Shown: positions 55,648-64,000 of the stretch, piece after piece
How the letters are laid out: every line of letters starts with the position of its first letter
How positions within the stretch are numbered: the first letter of the stretch is position 1
Assembly (NCBI GenBank): GCA_016711085.1
Contig: JADJTR010000005.1
Coordinates: forward strand, 186,001 to 250,000
Length of the DNA: 64,000 bases
Reading direction: 5' to 3'
Origin: Phyllobacteriaceae bacterium
Lineage (GTDB): Bacteria > Pseudomonadota > Alphaproteobacteria > Rhizobiales > Rhizobiaceae
Position numbers and translations under genes: made by a program
The notes under the pieces: generated by a model
The model's input: only the letters and a program-made list of their open reading frames with translations
Database searches by the model: none
What the model was told of the DNA's origin: nothing

Positions 55648-57624
55648 TCATTCGGCCTTGCGCGCCGCGTCCAATGCCGCGATGCGCCGCGCCGTCGCCG
55701 GTTCGTCCAGCAATTCGGCCAGCGGCCGGTCGAGCCGGCGTCGCCAGTTCGGATGCTCGTGAACCGTGCCCGGCAGATTGGGCTGCTCGTCGAGCGCCAG
55801 CAGGTCCTCCAGCGGGGCCAGCGCCAGCAGCGAGGCCGAACGGCCGATATGGCTCAGCGCCGCCTCCACCGCCGGTCCCGGATTGTCCGGCGCCGGCCGC
55901 GGTCCGGCCTCGCCGAAGGTCGACCACAACAGGCCGCGATCCCAGGCGCGGCGGGACTCTTCGCTCTCCCGACTGGCGTCGGCGGGCAACCGCCCCAATT
56001 GTTCGGCCCAGTCGAGATCGCGGCCGCTCCACCAGCCGGCGACTGTGGCGGTGTCGTGGGTGCCGGTCATGGCGACGGTTTCCGGCGGATAGTCCTGCGG
56101 CCCGATGAAGCCGTGATCCTCGGCCCGCTCGAACCACATCACCCGCATACCTGCCATGTGTTTTTCGGCGATGGCCGGCGTGAAACCATAGGGCGCGACA
56201 CCCAGGTCCTCCGCCACGATCAGGGCGTTGGCGCGCTGCGATTCGAGCGCGACAAGACGGACGAGGTCGTTGAACGGATAGGCGAGATACGTCCCTTCGC
56301 GCGCGCCTTCCGGAATGACCCACAAGCGCGCCAGGCCGAAGGCGTGATCGATGCGCAGGCCGCCGGCCCGCGCCAGCGCGGCGCGCAGCATGGCGATGAA
56401 CGGCTTGTAGCCGCTGGCCGCCAATCCGCCGGGCGAAAAACTCGTCAACGTCCAGTTTTGCCCGAGCGGGCCCAGCGGATCGGGCGGCGCGCCGATCGAC
56501 AGGCCGTCGAGCATCAGGTCGCGCATCGCCCAGCTGTCGCTGCCGCTCTTGTGCACGCCGACGGCGAGATCGGCGATCAGGCCGATCGCCATGCCGGCCG
56601 ACATTGCGTTTTTCTGCACGGCGGCAAGGCTTTCGCCGCTCAGCCATTGCACGAAAGCGTGGAACGCCACGTCTTCCGCCCGCTCCGCCGAAAAGCGCGC
56701 CACCGCCGCGCCGGCCGGATCGTGAAACGCCGAAGGCCATTCCCGCCAGCCCGCCAGGCCTTGCGCCCTGAAGCGCATGTCGAGCGCATCGAACACGGCG
56801 TGGCGAACGAGCGCATCGCCGCCGGCGCGGCAGTCCGCGTCGATGCGGGCGCGCGTCGCTCCGTCAAGGTTGTCGAACAGGGCGCGCAAATCGGCGAGCC
56901 GCCGCGGCAGCGCCGCGGCCCAATCGATGAATTCGCCGCTTCTTGCCGCCGGCAGCGCCGGCAGGCCGACAAGCGCCGTATCGGCCAGCGCGCCGTTGAG
57001 GAATTGCCGGCTCGACGGCGAATAGGGGCTGTAGCCGACGCCATGGCCGGGAAACAGCGCATGCACCGGATTGATCATCGCGGCGTCGGCGCCGCGTTCG
57101 GCGAACCGGCGAACCGCGTCGTCGAGATGGCCGAAATGGCCGAAGGGCTGCGCCGCGCCGCGCAGCGCCGGGATCTGGATCGCCGGTCCCCACATGCGCC
57201 GGGCGCCGAAATCGGCGAGCCCCCGGCAGGCGGGCGGAGCGACCGCCAGCGCCATTTCGCCCCCCGCACGGACAAGCGTGTAATAGCCCGGCTCGGCAAT
57301 GGCGGGGATCACGCCGTCGATCGCCAGAGTTCGCGTCGCGCCATCCTCGCCAACCAGTTCGGCCCGCGCCAATCCGCCGGAAAGCGGCGTCGGCCGGCCC
57401 GCCTCGGCGACGATCAGCGCCGGCGGCCGGTCATGTTCGCCGGCGAGCCGGTCGAGACTGCGCGCGAGGGCCGGCGCGCTGTCGGCGTCATAGCCGAGCG
57501 CGCCGAGAACGCTTGCTAGGGTTTCGTCGGCGACGATGCGCTCGACCCCGGCCACATCGCGCCAGACGCGGGCCACGCCGACGGCGGCGGCAAGGGCATG
57601 GAGGGGTTCAAGTTCATCGATCAT
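55648..57624 (-). CDS. malQ: 4-alpha-glucanotransferase MalQ
   Basis: GH77 amylomaltase, 658 residues, which transfers alpha-1,4-glucan segments in glycogen/maltodextrin metabolism. The GH77 features are GVGYSPYSPSSRQFLN, the nucleophile region LRIDHAFGLARLW (Asp), the acid/base region LIVAEDLGVAPYGF (Glu) and the third acid in MTGTHDTATVAGWW. The N-terminal 100 residues form the variable cap. The ATG at 57624 is the only suitable start. No other glycogen genes are adjacent. Confidence 0.92.
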   Translation of the reverse strand: MIDELEPLHALAAAVGVARVWRDVAGVERIVADETLASVLGALGYDADSAPALARSLDRLAGEHDRPPALIVAEAGRPTPLSGGLARAELVGEDGATRTLAIDGVIPAIAEPGYYTLVRAGGEMALAVAPPACRGLADFGARRMWGPAIQIPALRGAAQPFGHFGHLDDAVRRFAERGADAAMINPVHALFPGHGVGYSPYSPSSRQFLNGALADTALVGLPALPAARSGEFIDWAAALPRRLADLRALFDNLDGATRARIDADCRAGGDALVRHAVFDALDMRFRAQGLAGWREWPSAFHDPAGAAVARFSAERAEDVAFHAFVQWLSGESLAAVQKNAMSAGMAIGLIADLAVGVHKSGSDSWAMRDLMLDGLSIGAPPDPLGPLGQNWTLTSFSPGGLAASGYKPFIAMLRAALARAGGLRIDHAFGLARLWVIPEGAREGTYLAYPFNDLVRLVALESQRANALIVAEDLGVAPYGFTPAIAEKHMAGMRVMWFERAEDHGFIGPQDYPPETVAMTGTHDTATVAGWWSGRDLDWAEQLGRLPADASRESEESRRAWDRGLLWSTFGEAGPRPAPDNPGPAVEAALSHIGRSASLLALAPLEDLLALDEQPNLPGTVHEHPNWRRRLDRPLAELLDEPATARRIAALDAARKAE

Positions 57625-57832
57625 GTCGGCCGGCTAGCACGATTCCGCGTCATCGTCCCGGTTCGAATGGACGCGCTTTCGCCGGGCGCCGCCGCATCGC
57701 CGAATTCGCGTGTGCGCCGCCGACTGCCCCGACCAAAAAGAACCGTGCGTCGTACGACACGATGTTTGTCGCAAAATAGTCGAACGTTCCGCTATTCTTC
57801 TGCGGATATTCCGCTTGACACTTTGAAAAGAG

Positions 57833-57908
<76 letters not shown>

Positions 57909-57994
57909 GCGCCGGAGGGTCATTGCCCGGCGATTGGCCGGCGATATAGCGGCGGAGGCGCGGCATGTCCAGCGTCCACGCGCCGGTTTTTCAT

Positions 57995-58717
57995 TCAGAC
58001 CAGCAGCCGGCCTTCGGCGACCTTGACGGCATGGCCGCCGACGCGCGCGGCGACGAGGCGGTGATCGGCGATTTCGACCTCGAGGCGGATCGCCGACGGC
58101 CGCCCGAATTCGACGCCCTGCTCGATCGCAATGCGTTGCACGCCGGAGGTCGGGGAATCATGGCGGCAAATCTGGCCGGCGAAGGCGGCGCGGCCGAACC
58201 GGTCGCCGGATCCTCGCCGATGCCGTCCCACGGCGCGAACATGCGGGCATGAAAATCGGAACCCGAAAACACCGTTTCGCGGCAATAGATGTAAGGACAC
58301 GGTATTTTTCCGTCGACCCGGCCCACAAGGTCGATCCACGCGTCGGCATTGACCCGGGCCTTGGCCGCCGGCAGCAGGCCGGAGACCGGAACCATCACGA
58401 AAGGCACGCCGGCCGACCAGCCGGCGACGCGGTGGTTTTCAAAGCCGATATCCTGCGGATCGAGGCCGAGCGCCGCGGCGAGCGCCGCGGGTTCGACGGC
58501 GATATTGATCGGACGTGGAAGTTTCGGAAGGTCGAATTCCGCAAACCCGCCATTCACCGCGCAGCGCACCGGGCCGACTTTTTCCTCCAGCACGATGATC
58601 GACGGTCCAGTTACGCCGGCGCGCGCCTGCAGCGCCACCGCGGCGCCGACGGTCGGATGGCCGGCGAAGGGCAATTCGCCCGCCGGCAACGCATTTGCGG
58701 GCCGATATCCAGCCTGA
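57995..58717 (-). pseudogene. PhzF-family isomerase-like remnant, 5' truncated and frameshifted
   Basis: Encodes most of a PhzF/diaminopimelate-epimerase-fold protein: ELPFAGHPTVGAAVAL, FENHRVAGWSAGVPF and GEDPATGSAA are family hallmarks. The N-terminal 45 or so residues, with the catalytic glutamate region, are missing because the sequence upstream of about 58717 belongs to the MacA-like gene. After GEDPATGSAA the frame shifts; adding one base near 58190 continues as FAGQICRHDS, then GVQRIAIEQGVEFGRPSAIR to a stop at 57995. The gene is not functional as it stands. Confidence 0.75.
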
Positions 58718-58736
58718 ACGATGCGGGGTTGAGGCG

Positions 58737-60023
58737 ATGAACAAGAATGCCGGCGATCTGAATGCCGCCCTTGGCGGCGGCATCGAGGCGGCGCTCGAAC
58801 TCGACAAGTCCGGGCGCAAGAAACGCGGCCGCCGCTGGGTTTGGTGGATCGCGGCCCTGTTCGCCCTCGGCGGGCTTGGCGCGTGGGGCGCAACGGCGCT
58901 TTTCGCCGGCAAGACCGAAACCACCTGGCGCACGGCGGACGCCGTCCGCGGCGATCTCGTCATCGAAATCAACGCCACCGGCGCGCTCAACCCGCTGACC
59001 ACCGTCGACATCTCCTCGGAAATGTCGGGCGTCGTCCGCGAGGTCAACGCCGTCGAGAACCAGCGCGTCAAGACCGGCGAAGTCATCGCCCGCCTCGATA
59101 CGGTCAGCCTGGCCGCGCAGGTCGAGCGGGCCAGCGCCCAGGTCAAGTCGGCCGAAGCCCAGGTCGAGAACGCCAGGGTCACCCTGCGCGACGCCGACGA
59201 CGGCGTGGCCCGCGCCGAGACGCTGTTGAAACGCGCGCTGGTGTCGACGCAGGAGGCGCAGAAGGCCCGATCCGACCGCGACCGCGCCACTGCCGCCCGG
59301 TCAATCGCCGAAGCCGCGCTCGCCGTCGCCCGCGCCGATCTCGACATCAAGCAGGCCGATCTCGACAAGGCGGTCATCCGCGCGCCGATCGACGGCGTCG
59401 TGCTGACGCGCTCCATCGACCCCGGCCAGACCGTCGCCGCATCGCTTTCGGCCCCGGTGCTGTTCGTCATCGCCGAGGATCTCGCCCGCATGCAGCTTGA
59501 AGCCGCCATCGACGAGGCCGACATCGGCCAGGTGGCGATCGGCCAAAAGGCCCGTTTCACCGTCGACGCCTGGCCTGAGCGCACATTCGAGGCGAAAGTG
59601 CGCGATATCGCCTACGCCTCGACCAAAACAGACAACGTCGTTTCCTACAAGGCGACGCTCGATGTCGACAACGCCGAATTGCTGCTGCGTCCCGGCATGA
59701 CCGCGACCGTCGCGGTCGTGGTGCGCGAGGCGCGCGATATCGTCACCGTCGCCAATGAGGCCTTCCGTTTCACCCCGCCGAAAGAAGAGGCGAGCGGCGG
59801 CTTTTCGCTGATGCGCCTGTTCATGCCGCGTTTTCCCCGCGGCGGCGCCCGCAAGACCATCGCCAACGCCGATGGCACCCGCACCATCTATGTGCTTGAA
59901 AACGGCCAGCCCTCAGCGGTGAAGGTGAAAGCGGGCTCTTCCGACGGCGAACGCACCGAAATCGTTTCGGGTCTGGAGGCCGGCGCCGCCGTCGTGCTCG
60001 CAGCCGTGAGCGCCGCCAAATGA
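58737..60023 (+). CDS. MacA-like periplasmic adaptor of an ABC exporter (HlyD/RND family)
   Basis: Membrane-fusion protein of 428 residues. One N-terminal membrane helix (VWWIAALFALGGLGAWGATA, about 34-53) is followed by a lipoyl/beta-barrel core with a long alpha-hairpin (residues about 125-210) and the second lipoyl half (DKAVIRAPIDGVVLTRSIDPGQTV). The C-terminal membrane-proximal domain ends GERTEIVSGLEAGAAVVLAA. It links the inner-membrane exporter encoded next to an outer-membrane channel. Its stop overlaps the ATPase ATG (ATGA). Confidence 0.88.
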   Translation: MNKNAGDLNAALGGGIEAALELDKSGRKKRGRRWVWWIAALFALGGLGAWGATALFAGKTETTWRTADAVRGDLVIEINATGALNPLTTVDISSEMSGVVREVNAVENQRVKTGEVIARLDTVSLAAQVERASAQVKSAEAQVENARVTLRDADDGVARAETLLKRALVSTQEAQKARSDRDRATAARSIAEAALAVARADLDIKQADLDKAVIRAPIDGVVLTRSIDPGQTVAASLSAPVLFVIAEDLARMQLEAAIDEADIGQVAIGQKARFTVDAWPERTFEAKVRDIAYASTKTDNVVSYKATLDVDNAELLLRPGMTATVAVVVREARDIVTVANEAFRFTPPKEEASGGFSLMRLFMPRFPRGGARKTIANADGTRTIYVLENGQPSAVKVKAGSSDGERTEIVSGLEAGAAVVLAAVSAAK

Positions 60024-60720
60024 CCGCGCCGCTCATCGCCTTCGACAAGGTCTGGAAGACCTATGGCGAGGGCGAAGCCCGCGTCGACGCGCTTGCCGGC
60101 GTCGATTTTTCGATTTCGCCGGGCGAATTCGTCGCCATCATGGGGCCGTCGGGATCGGGCAAATCGACGGCGATGAACATCATCGGCTGCCTCGACACGC
60201 CGACCGGCGGCGTTTACCGCTTTGCCGGCGTCGACGCCGGCCGCCTCGATCGGGGCCGCCGCGCCATCCTGCGCAATCTCTACATCGGCTTCGTTTTCCA
60301 GGGCTACAATTTGCTGCCGCGCACCACGGCGATCGAGAATGTCGAACTGCCGCTGGTCTATCGCGGCGTACCGGCGCGAAAACGCCGCGAGCTCGCCTAT
60401 GCGGCGTTGGCCCAGGTCGGCCTGCAAGGGCGCGAGGACCACACCCCGGCCGAACTCTCCGGCGGCCAGCAGCAGCGTGTCGCCATCGCCCGCGCCATTG
60501 TGTCGACGCCGATGCTCCTGCTCGCCGACGAACCGACCGGCAATCTCGACACCCAGCGCAGTCACGAAATCATGGAGCTGTTGCAGACGCTCAACCGCGA
60601 GCGCGGGCTGACCATCGCCATGGTCACGCACGAGGCCGACATCGCCGGCTTCGCCTCGCGCACCGTGCGTTTCGTCGACGGCCATGTCGCCTCGGACTCC
60701 GCCCTGAGCGAGGCCGCCTG

Positions 60721-60721
<1 letters not shown>
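60020..60721 (+). CDS. MacB/LolD-type ABC exporter ATPase
   Basis: A 233-residue ABC ATPase of the MacB/LolD/FtsE group. Walker A GPSGSGKST, Q-loop FVFQGYNLLPR, signature ELSGGQQQRVAIARAIV, Walker B LLLADEPTGNLD and switch MVTHEAD are all intact. It is separate from its permease, as in YknY/YknZ systems, whereas E. coli MacB is a fusion. Starts and stops overlap both neighbours, so the three genes form one coupled operon. The cargo is unknown (macrolide, lipoprotein or peptide). Confidence 0.9.
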
Positions 60722-61929
<1,208 letters not shown>

Positions 61930-61986
61930 TTTCAACAGCTTGCCGGTGTTTCGCGACTCGGCCTTTCAGGGTGTTGAATCGAAATG

Positions 61987-62700
61987 TCAGCCGCCGGCGA
62001 AATGCCGCAGCACCAACCGCATGTGGCGCGTCGTCGGTTCGGGGATCGTTCCCGGCTCGATGACGACCGGGCCGTCGATCTCCGGATCGGGATCGGCGGC
62101 GACATGGGCGCGAATTCGCGCCGCAATCGTCGCCGCTTCTTCGTCGAGCCAGTAGCGCCGCGCGACGACCAACGCGTCGCCGGCGCGCGCCAGCAGGAAG
62201 CCCTGTTCCGTTCGCACGCCGCCGAGATCGATCCCGGTTTCCTCGCGCACTTCGCGGTGGGCGTTGGCGGCAAACTCCATGCGGCCACCGGGAAAATCGC
62301 CGGGCTCGAACGAACCGGCGGCGAAGTAGGTGAGGCCAGGATTGGCGGTGTGCGCCGCCATTTTCACCGCGATGAGCCGGCCGTCGGCGGCAACCGGCAA
62401 GGCGTAGGCGAACACATGCGCCGCGCCGGCCTTGTCCGCCGCCTTGCGCCAGTAAAGAAAGGTGGAAAAATCGATGGCGTGCGCCGTTCCGGTCAGCGTT
62501 GCGCCGTCCAGCGCCAGCGCCGAAATCATGGTCATGCGCCCGTTGAACAGGCGCGGATTGGCCGCCTGCTCGACGCGCCAGTTCGCGGCGATGGCGACGC
62601 CACGGCGCACCTCCCAGGGATGGGGGTCATCGACAAGGGCGATATCGATGGCGTCGATCGCGCGGATTGCACCGTCTTCGATCTGGTCGAACAGGCGCAT
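61987..62700 (-). CDS. NUDIX hydrolase-like protein
   Basis: A 237-residue protein with a NUDIX domain in the second half. The box reads GGRMEFAANAHREVREETGI (about residues 140-160), close to the G-x5-E-x7-R-E-x2-E-E-x-G consensus. The N-terminal part is not assigned. I start at the ATG at 62700 (MRLFDQIEDGAIRAID); the frame continues upstream but only within the next gene. Its start lies 5 bases after the stop of the EEP-family gene. The hydrolysed nucleotide is unknown. Confidence 0.8.
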   Translation of the reverse strand: MRLFDQIEDGAIRAIDAIDIALVDDPHPWEVRRGVAIAANWRVEQAANPRLFNGRMTMISALALDGATLTGTAHAIDFSTFLYWRKAADKAGAAHVFAYALPVAADGRLIAVKMAAHTANPGLTYFAAGSFEPGDFPGGRMEFAANAHREVREETGIDLGGVRTEQGFLLARAGDALVVARRYWLDEEAATIAARIRAHVAADPDPEIDGPVVIEPGTIPEPTTRHMRLVLRHFAGG

Positions 62701-62705
62701 GCCGG

Positions 62706-63818
62706 TCAGATCACGTCGATGGTCATTGCAACCGGGCAATGGTCCGACGCTTTCGGCCGGTCCCAACCGACGCGCGGAAACCGTTCGGGCGTCTGCCCGA
62801 CCGGAAAGATCGTGCGGAAAGGCTGGCCGTTGCGCACGATGGCCGGCTTCGCCTTCTCGTTCTTTTCCGCCAGCGCCGGCGACAGGAGAATGTAGTCGAG
62901 CTGGCAGAGGTGGCGCTCCTCCGGGCCGCGCGTGTGGTAGAGCGTCCAGCGCTCCAACTCGGGCAGGCGTTCCACGACATTGACCGCAAAACCGTCGGCG
63001 AGCAGCGGATCGATGCCCGACTTCTCCTCTTTGACCACCTCGAAACGAAAGCCGTCGAACTCGTCGCCGGTGACCACGATGCGCTCGCGATAATCGTTGA
63101 GATCGCCGCAGATGACCCAATTGCGGTTCGCCGCGCGATCGCGCCCGAACTTGTCCTCGATGATGCCGCGCACCGCCTTCGATTCGGCCAGCCTGACCGG
63201 CATCGTGGCGTCGCGGCCATTCATGCCATTGCGCGGGCTGCCCATCGATTTCAGATGGCAGACGAATACCGAAAGCGGCCGGCCGCCGATCTCCAGATCG
63301 ATCTCGAGGCAATCGCGCTTGAACACCCGTTCATGCGCCTCGGCGCCGAGGGCTTTGAGTTCCGGCGTCAGCAGGTCGAGTTCGCCATAGGTCAAATGGG
63401 CATGGCTGGTCATGCCCTTGAAATCGATCGGCTGGCCGTGCCTTGTTTCCTCGCGGAACATCGCGGCGACGTCGATGCCGCGCGAATCATTGCCGGTTGT
63501 CAGGTATTTCTGCCGGTAGCCCTGCCCGACCATACGGTAGAGATAGCCGAATTCGAAGGCGCGCAGCGCATCGAGATTGTCGACCTCCTGCAGGCAGACC
63601 AGATCGGCCCGCGTGGCGGCGATGGCGAGCGCCGACAATTGCCGCGTATCGTCGGAGAGCGCCATCATGCGGGCGCGCTCCAACTCCTTGTATTCGCGCT
63701 CGTCGGCGATCTGGTACAGCGCCAGCGCCCGGTCCTGCAGCAATTCGTTGCGATAGCCGCCGAAATCGAAGCGGCTCATCAGGTTTTCGATGTTGAACGT
63801 GGCGAGGCGGATCGACAT
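62706..63818 (-). CDS. Endonuclease/exonuclease/phosphatase (EEP) family protein
   Basis: A 370-residue metal-dependent hydrolase of the EEP (DNase I-like) superfamily. The conserved steps are visible: LATFNIENLMSRFD (first Asn), LVCLQEVDNLDAL (Glu), FVCHLKSMGSP (His), VICGDLNDYRE (Asp-x-Asn) and KASDHCPVAM (final Asp-His). It is longer than small phosphatases and has a linker after the first motif. The ATG at 63818 (MSIRLATFNIEN) is preferred; 63830 is the other in-frame ATG. The substrate may be DNA, phosphoinositide or another phosphodiester. Confidence 0.82.
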   Translation of the reverse strand: MSIRLATFNIENLMSRFDFGGYRNELLQDRALALYQIADEREYKELERARMMALSDDTRQLSALAIAATRADLVCLQEVDNLDALRAFEFGYLYRMVGQGYRQKYLTTGNDSRGIDVAAMFREETRHGQPIDFKGMTSHAHLTYGELDLLTPELKALGAEAHERVFKRDCLEIDLEIGGRPLSVFVCHLKSMGSPRNGMNGRDATMPVRLAESKAVRGIIEDKFGRDRAANRNWVICGDLNDYRERIVVTGDEFDGFRFEVVKEEKSGIDPLLADGFAVNVVERLPELERWTLYHTRGPEERHLCQLDYILLSPALAEKNEKAKPAIVRNGQPFRTIFPVGQTPERFPRVGWDRPKASDHCPVAMTIDVI

Positions 63819-63888
63819 GGGCGCGAGCATGCACCCGCGGAGCGAAAACGCAAGGCGACTTGCCGCGCTCCCGCTGAGCGGACTGCCC

Positions 63889-64000
63889 TCAGCCGATCGC
63901 CACGCCGACCATGCCGCGATTGCGCCAGACCAGACGCGCCGGCCGTGATTTTCCCTCGCCGCGTATCGTCAGGGCGAATTCGTGCGGCACTGCCGCCATG
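63889..64000 (-). CDS. PilZ-domain protein, C-terminal part (runs off the window)
   Basis: Only the 3' end is present. Read leftward from 64000 it gives MAAVPHEFALTIRGEGKSRP and then ARLVWRNRGMVGVAIG before the TGA at 63889. This is the usual ending of alphaproteobacterial PilZ domains (P-x-x-F-x-L, then R-A-R-x-V-W-R and the G-V-x-I/F close). PilZ proteins bind cyclic di-GMP; the arginine/D-x-S-x-x-G residues that do so would lie beyond the edge. Confidence 0.65.
   Translation of the reverse strand, partial: MAAVPHEFALTIRGEGKSRPARLVWRNRGMVGVAIG

Overview
The window is GC-rich, densely packed and almost free of mobile genes. Its gene content points to an alphaproteobacterium of the Hyphomicrobiales (Rhizobiales) type: an APS-reductase form of CysH, a DUF3772/MscS channel, heterotetrameric sarcosine oxidase, an ugp operon and the palindromic intergenic repeats common in that order. 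This placement is inferred from gene families and composition; no 16S gene is present.

Layout. 331-3403: assimilatory sulfate operon cysH-cysD-cysN. 3504-13350: a corrinoid methyl-transfer cluster. It holds an MttB-family methyltransferase read leftward and, divergently, its corrinoid protein, a DUF1638 protein, two ExoD-like membrane proteins, a 'virulence factor' family protein, an acetogen-like MetV/MetF pair, a methyl-THF:corrinoid methyltransferase and a 2Fe-2S/ASKHA corrinoid reactivator. 13584-18100: an orphan RHH antitoxin, a membrane spermidine-synthase-like protein, a repeat-rich gene-free stretch, a YbdK-like ligase and a 45-residue protein with its own terminator. 18214-24490: a GlxA/AraC regulator, a frameshifted DUF1194 protein, envelope proteins and a dimethylglycine/sarcosine dehydrogenase. 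24681-32685: envelope genes, including a DprE1-like oxidase, a UbiA/HAD prenyltransferase, an SMR-type exporter, an epimerase, a class III aminotransferase and a polytopic membrane protein. 32872-35690: a small periplasmic protein and an MscS channel. 35880-37700: an AT-richer island with DUF5131 and TcmP. 37817-42785: sarcosine oxidase soxBDAG. 42874-47504: a peptidase, a nitroreductase and a second dimethylglycine dehydrogenase. 47508-51645: ugpBAEC. 51796-57908: a P-type ATPase, a lipase, malQ and tRNA-Lys. 57995-64000: a PhzF remnant, a MacA/MacB-type exporter, NUDIX and EEP enzymes and the end of a PilZ protein.

How they fit together. MttB and its corrinoid protein would take a methyl group from a quaternary or tertiary amine, most plausibly glycine betaine. 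The methyltransferase would pass it to tetrahydrofolate and MetVF would oxidise it to methylene-THF. The two GcvT-type dehydrogenases and SoxBDAG would remove the remaining methyl groups of dimethylglycine and sarcosine as methylene-THF, leaving glycine. The GlxA/AraC protein resembles regulators of that catabolism. The substrate is inferred, not read from the sequence.

A striking technical or biological feature is the number of single-base reading-frame breaks, many in homopolymers (DUF1194, UbiA, MscS tail, TcmP, ugpA, ugpB, P-type ATPase, PhzF). The pattern looks more like residual sequencing indels than eight independent pseudogenes, and coordinates for these genes are given across the break.
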